DNA of 64,000 nucleotides from Thalassovita taeanensis. GTDB taxonomy: Bacteria > Pseudomonadota > Alphaproteobacteria > Rhodobacterales > Rhodobacteraceae. The stretch is from assembly GCF_900110775.1 (NCBI RefSeq), contig NZ_FOEP01000011.1:55406-119405 (forward strand), written 5' to 3'. Below, in pieces: positions 20,869-29,411 of the stretch (the first letter of the stretch is position 1; each line of letters begins with the position of its first letter). Both the position numbers and the translations under genes were made by a program. Under the pieces are notes generated by a model, which did no database searches, was not told where the DNA came from, and saw nothing but the letters and a program-made list of their open reading frames with translations.

Positions 20869-22446
20869 TCAATATCCCAAGGCGCAGCCATCCTTGCGCG
20901 GATCTGATGCGCCTTCCAGCACACCATCGTCACGAATCACGATCGCCTGCGCGCCGCCAATCGGCTCATTCGGGATTGAAACATTATGCCCCAGATCCGC
21001 CAACTCTTGCCGAACTGCATCCGAATATCCGCGCTCGACCTTCATCGCGCCGCTGTCGCTGAAACAACGCGGGGCGTCGATGGCGGCTTGTGGGTTTAAC
21101 CCGAAATCGCGCAGGTTCGACACCATCCGCGCATGCCCGTTCGGTTGATAAGCCCCGCCCATCACACCAAAAGGCATCCGCACCTTGCCATTCTCGCGCA
21201 ACATCCCCGGAATGATCGTATGCATCGGGCGATTGCCCCCGGTCATTTCATTCGGATGCCCCTGTTCAAGGGTAAAGCCCGCCCCCCGGTTTTGCAGCAG
21301 TATCCCGAATTTATCCGATGCAATACCCGATCCAAACCCGTGGAAGATGGAATAGATCAGCGAAACCGCCATGCCGTCCCGGTCAACGACAGTGATATAG
21401 ATCGTGTCCTTATGCACCGCCTCGCTCAGCGGTGCCGCAGCGACCATGGCGCGTTTTGGATTGATCAACGCCGCCAATTTCGCCGCAGTTTCAGGGGCAA
21501 GCATATGCGCCAGCCGCGTGGTGCTGTTTGGATCGGCAATAATCCGATTGCGCGCGTCATAGGCCAGCTTTGCGGCCTCGGCTTCGATATGGGCGCGCTC
21601 TGCGCCGAACGGGTCCATCGTCGGCAGATCGAAATGCGATAGGATATTCAGCATCAGGATCGCTGTTGCCCCTTGGCCATTTGGCGGATGCTCGACCAGG
21701 TCGACTCCATTGTATCGCCCACTGACCGGTGTTGTGAAATCACAAGCTGTGGCGGCGAAATCCTCGGCCTCATGCACGCCTCCCAACGCCTGCAGCGCGG
21801 TGATCATGTCTTCAGCCACTTCGCCCTCGTAAAAGGCGCGGCGACCATCTCGGGCCAGCCTGCGCAGCACTTCGGCCTGTCCGGGTGCGCGGAAGATCTG
21901 CCCGACCTGCGGCGCCTTTCCGTCCAGCAGATAATGCCTGCGCCCATGTCCTTGCAGCGCTTTTGCACTTTCGGGCCAATCGAATGCCACGCGCGGTGCG
22001 ATCGGAACTCCCTGATCGGCATAATGTATCGCCGGGGCCAGAAGCGTATCCAGACCCAGTTTGCCATGCTGTTCGGACAATGTGCAAAACGCATCGACCG
22101 CACCGGGGATTGTTACGGCCTCTGGCCCATGCAGCGGCACTGCCGTCAATCCGCGCGCGCGCAACTCCGCAGCCTGTGCCGCTTTTGGCGCGCGCCCCGA
22201 ACCGTTCAGCGCCAGAATTTCATCGCTTCCTGCCGGGGAAAACAGGACGAAACAATCACCGCCCAACCCGGTCATCTGCGGCTCGCAAATCCCTAAAAGG
22301 ACCGCACCGGCAATGGCGGCATCCATCGCGTTTCCACCGCGCTCAAGAATGTCGATTGCGGCCTTGGCGGCTAAAGGGTGTGAAGTGGCACACATTCCAT
22401 TGCATGCCAGCACCGGCGATCTGCCGGGAAAGTGAAAGTCGCGCAT
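20869..22446 (-). CDS. ggt: Gamma-glutamyltransferase
   Basis: A 525-residue Ntn hydrolase of the GGT family. The predicted autocatalytic Thr is residue 348, in KDTIYITVVDRDGMAVSL, which would start the small subunit. Glycine-rich GFGSGIASDKFGILL and the C-terminal GGAYQPNGHARMV fit. There is no obvious signal peptide, so it may be cytosolic, like other short GGT homologues that work on other gamma-glutamyl compounds or as cephalosporin acylases. Confidence 0.9.
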   Translation of the reverse strand: MRDFHFPGRSPVLACNGMCATSHPLAAKAAIDILERGGNAMDAAIAGAVLLGICEPQMTGLGGDCFVLFSPAGSDEILALNGSGRAPKAAQAAELRARGLTAVPLHGPEAVTIPGAVDAFCTLSEQHGKLGLDTLLAPAIHYADQGVPIAPRVAFDWPESAKALQGHGRRHYLLDGKAPQVGQIFRAPGQAEVLRRLARDGRRAFYEGEVAEDMITALQALGGVHEAEDFAATACDFTTPVSGRYNGVDLVEHPPNGQGATAILMLNILSHFDLPTMDPFGAERAHIEAEAAKLAYDARNRIIADPNSTTRLAHMLAPETAAKLAALINPKRAMVAAAPLSEAVHKDTIYITVVDRDGMAVSLIYSIFHGFGSGIASDKFGILLQNRGAGFTLEQGHPNEMTGGNRPMHTIIPGMLRENGKVRMPFGVMGGAYQPNGHARMVSNLRDFGLNPQAAIDAPRCFSDSGAMKVERGYSDAVRQELADLGHNVSIPNEPIGGAQAIVIRDDGVLEGASDPRKDGCALGY

Positions 22447-22520
22447 CGTCCAGTCTCCTGCTCATTTCGCGGCAGGTTAGTTGGCACGATCAGAACTTCC
22501 AAGGATGTCAGGAAAGAAAT

Positions 22521-22568
22521 CCTCGGCACCGTGCACTGGGTGGGGGCTATAAACGCACGGTACCGAGG
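22521..22568. terminator. Long inverted repeat after rsbVW-like pair
   Basis: Arms 22521-22534 and 22555-22568 match at 13 of 14 positions with a 20-base spacer. It lies downstream of the RsbW-like gene and upstream of ggt. A short T-rich stretch follows on the minus strand, so termination is the simplest reading, but it could be an operator for ggt. Confidence 0.5.
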
Positions 22569-22662
22569 GAAGCTATTTGCAGCTACCATTCATTTATGAC
22601 CTGAATTTCGGGCGGCTTTGGGGGGGGCATGTGGCAATTCTAAGGCCATTTGCCCAGCACAG

Positions 22663-23154
22663 TCAGGAATCTCTGATTGACACCAACATTTCAAGCGTCA
22701 GTTCATTCCGCCCGCCCACACGATGATACGACAGGTTTTCGGTTAATTCCCGGATCAGCATCCAGCCCCATCCACCTTCAGGCAGCTCCTCCGGAAGCGG
22801 CAGAGGCGCCTGCACGACCTCTGGGACAAGGATCGCCTGCGGAACCGGCACGCCTTCGTCCCCTATTGTAACGAACAGCCTGCCGCATCCGAATCGGCAC
22901 CGCAGGTCGACCGGCCCCATCCCCGCACTGCAGTAGGCGTGTTCCACCACATTGTTCAAAGCCTCTGCCACGACGATCTCGACCCGACCCAGATCGTCCT
23001 GATCGGGCACGTGGCGCGCGAGCTGAGCCAGCAACCGGATCAGAGCCTGACGAACAGACATGTCGGTGCTGGTAAAATGCAGTTGGATCTCTGCCGGTGC
23101 GGTCATGTAGGGGGCAGCTCCATCCTTCGGGGGCAGACCAGAGTCAGCCAGCAT
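22663..23154 (-). CDS. RsbW-like anti-sigma factor / serine kinase
   Basis: A 163-residue protein with a GHKL ATPase fold. The N-box is EALNNVVEHAY, a G1-like IGDEGVPV follows, and GGWGWMLIRELTENLSY matches the G2 region of RsbW/SpoIIAB proteins. It should phosphorylate its partner STAS protein and bind a sigma factor or other target. The start is uncertain: ATG 23154 overlaps the STAS gene; ATG 23106 is an alternative. Order rsbV-rsbW and overlap indicate an operon. Confidence 0.85.
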   Translation of the reverse strand: MLADSGLPPKDGAAPYMTAPAEIQLHFTSTDMSVRQALIRLLAQLARHVPDQDDLGRVEIVVAEALNNVVEHAYCSAGMGPVDLRCRFGCGRLFVTIGDEGVPVPQAILVPEVVQAPLPLPEELPEGGWGWMLIRELTENLSYHRVGGRNELTLEMLVSIRDS

Positions 23155-23476
23155 TTGCCCCAACAGCCTGTTCTACAGAGTCATGAATGGCAAACACCGT
23201 GTCCATGCGAGTCAGGCGAAACACTTTGTCCACATTGGGCATAAGCGCCGCCAAATGCAGCCTGCGATCTTTGCCCAACTGCTTCATCGCGGCAACAATC
23301 GCGCCAAGGCCGCTGGAATCAATAAAGCTGACATCGGTCAGATCAAGCACCACATCCGGCGCACCGCCATCCGTCAGCTGCCGCATTTGATCCTTGAAGG
23401 CGATCGCCACCGCGGCGTCGATTCTTGTTTCCGCAACAGTCACGATCTGAAACCCGCTGCGAGAGATAGTGGACAT
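23144..23476 (-). CDS. STAS anti-anti-sigma factor (RsbV-like)
   Basis: A 110-residue STAS domain protein. The phosphorylatable Ser is in FIDSSGLGAIV. It should act as the switch partner of the kinase encoded directly after it. Two ATGs (23482 and 23476) follow GGAGG; the second has the better spacing (10 versus 4). No RsbU/P-type phosphatase and no sigma gene lie nearby. Confidence 0.88.
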   Translation of the reverse strand: MSTISRSGFQIVTVAETRIDAAVAIAFKDQMRQLTDGGAPDVVLDLTDVSFIDSSGLGAIVAAMKQLGKDRRLHLAALMPNVDKVFRLTRMDTVFAIHDSVEQAVGANAG

Positions 23477-23573
23477 CTGCATGAAACCTCCGTTCAACTA
23501 CAATCTGATCGTGAAAAGGCTAGACCCTAATTCTTACCATTCGGTATGCAGGCACAAATCAGGAGGATTTAAG

Positions 23574-24746
23574 ATGAAGAATGTTGTTATTGCGGGTGCC
23601 GCCCGCACGCCGATGGGCGGTTTTCAGGGGGTTTTCGACGGAATCGCCGCGCCGATTCTGGGCGGGGCCGCTATTCGCGCCGCTCTGGCCGATGCGGGCG
23701 TAAAGACCGTAGATGAAGTGTTGATGGGGTGCGTGCTGCCTGCGGGCCAGGGGCAGGCCCCTGCGCGCCAAGCCGGTTTCGCCGGTGGCTTGGGCGAAGA
23801 AGTGCCCGCCACCACGCTCAACAAGATGTGTGGCTCTGGCATGAAAGCCGCGATGATGGCCTTTGACCAGATCGCCCTTGGTCATGCGGATTCTATGATT
23901 GCAGGCGGCATGGAAAGCATGTCCACCGCCCCATACCTGCTGCCCAAGATGCGCGGCGGCGCCCGGATTGGCCACCAAGAGGTCAAGGACCATATGTTCC
24001 TTGATGGCTTGGAAGACGCCTACGACAAAGGTCGCCTGATGGGCACCTTCGCCGAGGATTGCGCCGAGGCGTTCCAGTTCACCCGCGAAGCGCAGGATCA
24101 ATATGCGCTGGCATCGCTGTCCAACGCGCTGGAGGCCGAACGCTCAGGCGCCTTCGAGGGCGAGGTGGCGCCAGTGACCCTGCACACCCGCAACGGCGAA
24201 GCCGTGATCACCACAGACGAACAGCCCGCCAAAGCCCGCCCCGAGAAGATCCCGCAACTGAAACCCGCCTTCCGCAAGGACGGCACGGTTACGGCGGCCA
24301 ACTCTTCGTCGATCTCAGATGGCGCGGCTGCGCTGGTGATCGCCTCGCAAGACGTCGCCATCGCGCAGGGCATGAATATTCGCGCCCGCATCCTTGGCCA
24401 TGCCAGCCACGCCCATGCCCCCTCGCAATTCCCGACCGCACCGGTGCCTGCGGCCAAAAAGCTTCTGGCTCGGCTTGGCTGGTCGGTCGACGATGTGGAC
24501 CTGTGGGAAGTGAACGAGGCGTTTGCCGTTGTGCCCATGGCGTTCATGCAGGAAATGCACATCGCGCGCGACAAGGTCAACGTGAACGGCGGTGCTTGCG
24601 CACTGGGGCACCCTATCGGCGCAAGCGGTGCGCGGATCATGGTCACGCTGCTGAACGCGCTGGAAAAACGTGGACTGAAGCGAGGCGTGGCCGCGATCTG
24701 CATCGGCGGCGGCGAAGGCACCGCCATCGCGATCGAGCGTATCTGA
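23574..24746 (+). CDS. Acetyl-CoA C-acyltransferase (thiolase)
   Basis: A 390-residue thiolase that makes or cleaves 3-ketoacyl-CoA. The nucleophilic Cys86 is in NKMCGSGMKA, then EVNEAFA, GGACALGHPIGASG with the catalytic His, and the last motif near AAICIGGGEGTA with the acid-base Cys. The biosynthetic type (acetyl-CoA acetyltransferase) is likely by length, but chain specificity is not readable. AGGAGG precedes ATG 23574. No phaB is adjacent. Confidence 0.95.
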   Translation: MKNVVIAGAARTPMGGFQGVFDGIAAPILGGAAIRAALADAGVKTVDEVLMGCVLPAGQGQAPARQAGFAGGLGEEVPATTLNKMCGSGMKAAMMAFDQIALGHADSMIAGGMESMSTAPYLLPKMRGGARIGHQEVKDHMFLDGLEDAYDKGRLMGTFAEDCAEAFQFTREAQDQYALASLSNALEAERSGAFEGEVAPVTLHTRNGEAVITTDEQPAKARPEKIPQLKPAFRKDGTVTAANSSSISDGAAALVIASQDVAIAQGMNIRARILGHASHAHAPSQFPTAPVPAAKKLLARLGWSVDDVDLWEVNEAFAVVPMAFMQEMHIARDKVNVNGGACALGHPIGASGARIMVTLLNALEKRGLKRGVAAICIGGGEGTAIAIERI

Positions 24747-24770
24747 GCGTCATTCTGAACAAACACTGCT

Positions 24771-24803
24771 GGGGGCCGTGTGTGCAGCAAACATGCGGCC
24801 CCC
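24771..24803. terminator. GC-rich hairpin after the thiolase
   Basis: Perfect 8-bp arms GGGGGCCG/CGGCCCCC with a 17-base loop. It lies 25 bp after the thiolase stop and just before the sulfoxide reductase ribosome site, with no T-run. It may attenuate read-through. Confidence 0.5.
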
Positions 24804-24825
24804 TCCCCTTTCGGAACAAAGCACC

Positions 24826-25293
24826 ATGCAGACAGACTATTCCAATCTCGCCCAAACCATTGCGGCCCTGACTGAAGCCGAGACTGACACCGTGTCCCTG
24901 ATGGCAACCCTCGCCTGCGAAGTGCACCATGCCGATGATCGTTTCGACTGGACCGGGTTTTATCGCGTGACTGCGCCGGACCTACTCAAGATCGGCCCCT
25001 ATCAAGGCGGGCACGGCTGTCTTGTGATCCCGTTTTCGCGCGGCGTTTGCGGCGCGGCGGCCCGCACCGGTCAGGTGCAGCTTGTGCCGGATGTCGAGGC
25101 GTTTTCCGGCCATATTGCCTGCGCCTCCTCTACCCGGTCAGAGCTGGTCTTGCCTGTGTTCAACGGTGCAGGCGCTTTGCTGGGTGTCTTTGACATCGAC
25201 AGCAACCAACCCAACGCCTTCACGACCGACGATGCGGAACAGCTGTCGTGCATCCTTGCCGATACATTTCGGAATGCAGCGGCGCCATTCTGA
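24826..25293 (+). CDS. msrC: Free methionine-(R)-sulfoxide reductase, GAF type
   Basis: A 155-residue single GAF-domain protein. DWTGFYR, then GHGCLVIPFSRGVCG and HIACASSTRSELVLPV supply the three cysteines that define fRMsr, and FDIDSNQPNAF closes the pocket. It repairs free methionine-R-sulfoxide using thioredoxin. Start ATG 24826 gives the family length. It is 81 bp upstream of the XRE-cupin gene. Confidence 0.9.
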   Translation: MQTDYSNLAQTIAALTEAETDTVSLMATLACEVHHADDRFDWTGFYRVTAPDLLKIGPYQGGHGCLVIPFSRGVCGAAARTGQVQLVPDVEAFSGHIACASSTRSELVLPVFNGAGALLGVFDIDSNQPNAFTTDDAEQLSCILADTFRNAAAPF

Positions 25294-25301
25294 ACGCGGC
25301 A

Positions 25302-25366
25302 TGAAAATTATCTTGAAAATTTCACCGACTCGCTGCACCGTGAAAATTGACGGTACTTTTTCACGG
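25302..25366. promoter_or_regulatory. Operator-like array of TGAAAA repeats
   Basis: Upstream of the XRE-cupin gene lie TGAAAA at 25302-25307, a palindrome TGAAAATTTCA at 25314-25324, and a 9-bp inverted repeat CCGTGAAAA / TTTTCACGG (25338-25346 and 25358-25366) with an 11-base spacer. The last arm ends 8 bp before the start codon. This is a likely binding site of the regulator itself. Confidence 0.75.
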
Positions 25367-25374
25367 ATCCTGCA

Positions 25375-25947
25375 ATGCAGCACGCGCTTCCCACTGACGG
25401 CAAAACCCTGGGCGCAGACCTGCGCGCCCTGCGCAAGGCGCGCGGGCTGACGCTGGCAGATATGGCGCAGCGGCTTGGCCGCTCGGTTGGCTGGCTTTCC
25501 CAGGCCGAGCGTGACCTCTCGGCCCCCTCTATCACCGACCTGCGCCATATTGCGGCCGTGCTTGATGTCCCGGTCTCCATGCTGTTCGGACAGGCCAACG
25601 CCCCCGCCGAAGAAGTGGGCCATGTCGTGCGCAAAGAGGCCCGCCGCCCAATCGGCTCCAATGACACCGGCCTGATCGAAGAGCTGCTGTCCCCCGACCT
25701 GACCGATGATTTCGAAGTGGTGCATTCCACATTCGAGCCCCACAGCCAGATCGGCGAAACCGTTACCCGCCCGACGCAAGAGGTGGGCTATCTGATCTCC
25801 GGCACGCTGGATCTAGAGATCGGCAAGGCCCGGTTCACCATTCACCCCGGCGACAGCTTCCGCATTCGTGGCGAGCCGTTTCGCTGGATCAACCCCTATG
25901 ACCAACCGGCCGTGGCGATCTGGGTGATCGCCCCGCCGGTGTATTGA
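25375..25947 (+). CDS. XRE-family regulator with cupin domain
   Basis: A 190-residue transcription factor. Residues about 10-65 form a lambda-type HTH (LRALRKARGLTLADMAQRLG, then SVGWLSQAERDLSAPS), and about 110-185 a small-molecule-binding cupin with HPGDSFRI and the closing strand VAIWVIAPP. Relatives control amine, amino acid or one-carbon genes. It heads a run of five same-strand genes with gaps of 10, 1, 9 and -4 bp, so it most likely controls them and itself through the repeats upstream. Confidence 0.92.
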   Translation: MQHALPTDGKTLGADLRALRKARGLTLADMAQRLGRSVGWLSQAERDLSAPSITDLRHIAAVLDVPVSMLFGQANAPAEEVGHVVRKEARRPIGSNDTGLIEELLSPDLTDDFEVVHSTFEPHSQIGETVTRPTQEVGYLISGTLDLEIGKARFTIHPGDSFRIRGEPFRWINPYDQPAVAIWVIAPPVY

Positions 25948-25957
25948 AAGATGCACG

Positions 25958-26581
25958 ATGAGCTTTGAAGCCTGGACAGTCTTTGCCCTGTTTTGGGTGG
26001 TCTTCGTCACCACACCCGGCCCGAACGCGGTCAATTGCATCATGAACGGCATGACCCTTGGCTTTCGCCGCAGCCTGCCGGGCGTATTGGGTATTCTGAC
26101 ACAGGCCAGCCTGTTTCTGACCCTGTCGGCCTTTGGCATAACAGCTCTAATCGCAGCCTCGCCAACAGCCTTCTACGTGGCCAAGCTGATTGGCGCGGGG
26201 TTCCTGATCTATACGGGCGTCCGTGGCTGGCTGAATGCCAAGAAACCCGTCACCACCGATGGCGGCCCGGCCCGGTCCATCTATGGACGTGCCTTTATGA
26301 TCGCCACGATCAATCCCAAAAGCGTCGCAGGCTACTTGGCAGCCTTTTCACAATTCGTGCAGCCCGATGTGCCCATCGCGGCGCAGATGGGAGTGATTGT
26401 CCCCACCGCCCTGATCATCACCACGCTCAGCTATACCACCTATACCGCGCTTGGGGCCGGGCTGGGCAGGGCAGCACTTGGGGCGGTGTTCAACGTCTGG
26501 CTGCGCCGGGCAATGGCGCTGTGCTTCATCATCTATGGCGTGTTGCTGGGCAGCGCCTCAACTCCGACAGGGCGCGCCTGA
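25958..26581 (+). CDS. LysE/RhtB-type amino acid exporter
   Basis: A 207-residue inner-membrane protein with about six helices. The N-terminal TPGPNAVNCIMNGMTLGFRR and the central IGAGFLIYTGVRGW are the LysE/RhtB signatures. It exports amino acids or derivatives out of the cell. Its place in the operon suggests that it removes a substrate or product of the flavoenzymes. Two bases separate its stop from the next start's vicinity. Confidence 0.92.
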   Translation: MSFEAWTVFALFWVVFVTTPGPNAVNCIMNGMTLGFRRSLPGVLGILTQASLFLTLSAFGITALIAASPTAFYVAKLIGAGFLIYTGVRGWLNAKKPVTTDGGPARSIYGRAFMIATINPKSVAGYLAAFSQFVQPDVPIAAQMGVIVPTALIITTLSYTTYTALGAGLGRAALGAVFNVWLRRAMALCFIIYGVLLGSASTPTGRA

Positions 26582-26582
26582 C

Positions 26583-26954
26583 ATGCTGGACGGAAGCTGC
26601 CTGTGCGGGCAAATCCACTTCAAGGTATCCGGCACGCCGCAAGGCACCTCGGTCTGCCATTGCAACCAGTGCCGAAAGATGTCGGGCTTTGCCTGGTCCT
26701 CGGCCTATGTGCCGCAAGATCAGATCAGCATCACCGGCCCCGTGCACTGGTTTTCCGCCAGCCCCAAGGCCCGGCGCGGCATTTGCCCCACCTGCGGCTC
26801 GTTCTTGTTCTGGCAGGGCACGGATGAAGACACGCTCAGCTTTGCCCTTGGGGCCATCGACGGTCCCACCGGACTGCACCTGTCCAAGCACATCTTCACC
26901 GCCGACAAGGGCGACTACTACGACATCGCAGACAGATTGCCGCAAAAACCATAG
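26583..26954 (+). CDS. GFA-fold (CENP-V/GFA domain) protein
   Basis: A 123-residue zinc protein. Cys ligand groups are CLCG, CHCNQC and CPTC, in the order found in the GFA family (glutathione-dependent formaldehyde-activating enzyme type), followed by SFLFWQG. Gfa of Paracoccus was proposed to aid S-hydroxymethylglutathione formation, but most family members have no proved function. The neighbours should release formaldehyde or methylene-folate, which gives this gene a plausible job. Confidence 0.9.
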   Translation: MLDGSCLCGQIHFKVSGTPQGTSVCHCNQCRKMSGFAWSSAYVPQDQISITGPVHWFSASPKARRGICPTCGSFLFWQGTDEDTLSFALGAIDGPTGLHLSKHIFTADKGDYYDIADRLPQKP

Positions 26955-26963
26955 GAGGCAAGT

Positions 26964-29411
26964 ATGACCGATTTCCCCACCTCAGCGCGGGTCGTCATTA
27001 TCGGGGGCGGCGTGATCGGGACCTCCTCTCTCTATCATCTGGCCAAGGCGGGCTGGACCGATTGCATCCTGCTGGAAAAGAACGAACTGACCGCCGGCAG
27101 CACATGGCACGCCGCAGGCAATGTGCCCACCTTCAGCACCTCGTGGTCGGTGATGAACATGCAGCGCTATTCGACCGAGCTGTACCGTGGCCTTGGCGCG
27201 GCGGTGGACTATCCGATGAACTACCACGTCACCGGCTCGCTTCGTCTGGCGCATTCGGCCCAGCGCATGCAGGAATTTCAGCGCGCCAAAGGCATGGGCC
27301 GCGCACAGGGAATGGAGATCGACATTCTTGGGCTTCACGATGCCCGCGACATGTACCCCTTCCTTGAAACCCACGACCTGAAGGGTGCGCTTTATGATCC
27401 CGACGATGGCGATATCGACCCCGCCCAGCTGACGCAGGCATTGGCCAAGGGCGCGCGCGACATGGGGGCCAAAATCCTGCGCTTTACCCCCGCCACCGGC
27501 GTCAGTCGCGAAAATGGCGAATGGATCGTGCACACGGAAAACGGCGATATTCGCTGCGAATTCGTGGTTAACGCCGCCGGGTACTACGCCCAGCGCATCG
27601 GCGAGTGGTTCAAACCCTTCGGCGGACGCACAGTGCCGATGATGGTGATGAGCCATCAATACATGCTGACCGACGAACTCCCCGAGCTCGAAGCTTGGTC
27701 GCGCGACACCGGCCATAAACTGCCGCTGCTGCGTGATGTCGACAGCAGCTACTACCTGAGGCAGGAAAAGCATGGGCTGAACCTTGGCCCCTACGAGCGT
27801 AACTGCCGCGCCCATTGGGTCCACCCCGACGACCCCATGCCCGAGGATTTCAGCTTTCAGCTCTACCCGGACGACCTTGAACGGCTGGAATGGTACATCG
27901 AAGATGCAATGGCCCGCGTACCGCTTCTGGGCAAGGCCGGGGTCAGCAAGGTTATCAACGGGCCGATCCCCTATGCCCCCGACGGGCTGCCGCTGATCGG
28001 CCCGATGCCCGGCGTCCCCAACGCGTTCGAGGCCTGCGTCTTTACCTTTGGCATCGCGCAAGCCGGCGGCGCGGGCAAGGTGCTGGCTGAATGGATCACC
28101 GAAGGCCAGACCGAATGGGACATGTGGTCAGTCGATCCGCGCCGCTTCACCGATTATACCGACCGCGACTATTGCATCGCCAAAGGGACAGAGGTCTACG
28201 GCCACGAATACGCCATGCACTTCCCTTGGCATGCGTGGCCTGCCGGGCGCGACAAAAAGCTCTCGCCGGTACATGACCGTGTACTGGCTGCTGGCGGGCA
28301 GATGGGGGCCTACAATGGCTGGGAACGCGCAAATTGGTTCGCGCACCCCGGCGACGACACGTCCGAAGCCGCGACGCAAACATGGCACCGCAGCGGCCCG
28401 TGGGAGGATCGCATTCGGCACGAATGCCTTGCTGTGCGGGACGGTGTCGGCGTACTGGATCTGCCCGGCTTCTCGCGCTTCAACCTCAGCGGTGACGGCG
28501 CGGCCGCGTGGTTGCACAGCCGCATCGCAGGCGCGCTGCCCAAGACTGGCCGGATGAACCTCGCCTATTTCCCCGACACCCGTGGCCGTATCCTGACGGA
28601 AATGAGCATCCTGCGCCACGCCGAGGATAGCTTTACCCTGATCACCGCCGCCACCGCGCAATGGCATGATTTTGACGTGCTGAAACCCGCACGAGCAGCG
28701 GGGTTGACCCTGACAGACCATACCGCCGACTACTCCACGCTGATCGTCACTGGCCCGAAATCGCGCGCACTGCTTCAGGCGCTGGGGATCGATGCGGACC
28801 TGACCTTGCCTTGGCTGTCGCATCAAAAGGCGCGACTGTCCGGGATCAGTTTCGCCCTTGCACGGGTTTCTTTCGCAGGCGAACTGGGGTGGGAAATACA
28901 CGCCGCCAACGCCGACATCCCCGCGCTCTACGACGCGGTGATTGGTGCCGGGGCGGTGCCCTTCGGTATGTGGGCGCTGGACAGCCTGCGGATCGAAAAA
29001 GGCTATCGCGCGTGGAAAGGCGACCTATCGACGGATTACACCCTTCTGCAAGGCGGGCTGCAGCGGTTCATTCGCTTTGACAAACCACAGGACTTCCCCG
29101 GCAAATCCGAACTTCTGGCGCAGCAACAACAGGGCGTGGACAAACGGTTCGTGACCTTGATCGTCGATGCCGAAGATTGCGACGCGCCTTACATGTCCAC
29201 GCTGTGGCACGACGGGCAGATCGTGGGGGAAACCACCTCCGGCGCGTGGGGGTATCGCGTCAACGCCAGCGTCGCACTGGCCATGGTGCGGGCCGACCTG
29301 GCCGCGCCTGGAACCCCGCTTGAGGTCGAGATTTACGGCACCCGCCACCGTGCGATTGTGCAACCAGATCAGCCGCTCTGGGACCCCGCCAACGAAAGGA
29401 TCAAAGCATGA
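26964..29411 (+). CDS. DMGDH-like FAD/folate demethylase, paralogue 1
   Basis: An 815-residue two-module enzyme. The N-terminal FAD oxidoreductase (DAO fold) starts VVIIGGGVIGTSSLYHLAKA and has STWHAAG with His49, matching from memory the covalently flavinylated His of dimethylglycine dehydrogenase. The C-terminal half (about 430-815) is a GcvT-like folate domain with AGELGWEIHAA. It should oxidise an N-methyl group and hand the carbon to tetrahydrofolate. The substrate (dimethylglycine, sarcosine or another N-methyl compound) is unknown. Its stop overlaps the next start (ATGA). Confidence 0.92.
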   Translation: MTDFPTSARVVIIGGGVIGTSSLYHLAKAGWTDCILLEKNELTAGSTWHAAGNVPTFSTSWSVMNMQRYSTELYRGLGAAVDYPMNYHVTGSLRLAHSAQRMQEFQRAKGMGRAQGMEIDILGLHDARDMYPFLETHDLKGALYDPDDGDIDPAQLTQALAKGARDMGAKILRFTPATGVSRENGEWIVHTENGDIRCEFVVNAAGYYAQRIGEWFKPFGGRTVPMMVMSHQYMLTDELPELEAWSRDTGHKLPLLRDVDSSYYLRQEKHGLNLGPYERNCRAHWVHPDDPMPEDFSFQLYPDDLERLEWYIEDAMARVPLLGKAGVSKVINGPIPYAPDGLPLIGPMPGVPNAFEACVFTFGIAQAGGAGKVLAEWITEGQTEWDMWSVDPRRFTDYTDRDYCIAKGTEVYGHEYAMHFPWHAWPAGRDKKLSPVHDRVLAAGGQMGAYNGWERANWFAHPGDDTSEAATQTWHRSGPWEDRIRHECLAVRDGVGVLDLPGFSRFNLSGDGAAAWLHSRIAGALPKTGRMNLAYFPDTRGRILTEMSILRHAEDSFTLITAATAQWHDFDVLKPARAAGLTLTDHTADYSTLIVTGPKSRALLQALGIDADLTLPWLSHQKARLSGISFALARVSFAGELGWEIHAANADIPALYDAVIGAGAVPFGMWALDSLRIEKGYRAWKGDLSTDYTLLQGGLQRFIRFDKPQDFPGKSELLAQQQQGVDKRFVTLIVDAEDCDAPYMSTLWHDGQIVGETTSGAWGYRVNASVALAMVRADLAAPGTPLEVEIYGTRHRAIVQPDQPLWDPANERIKA

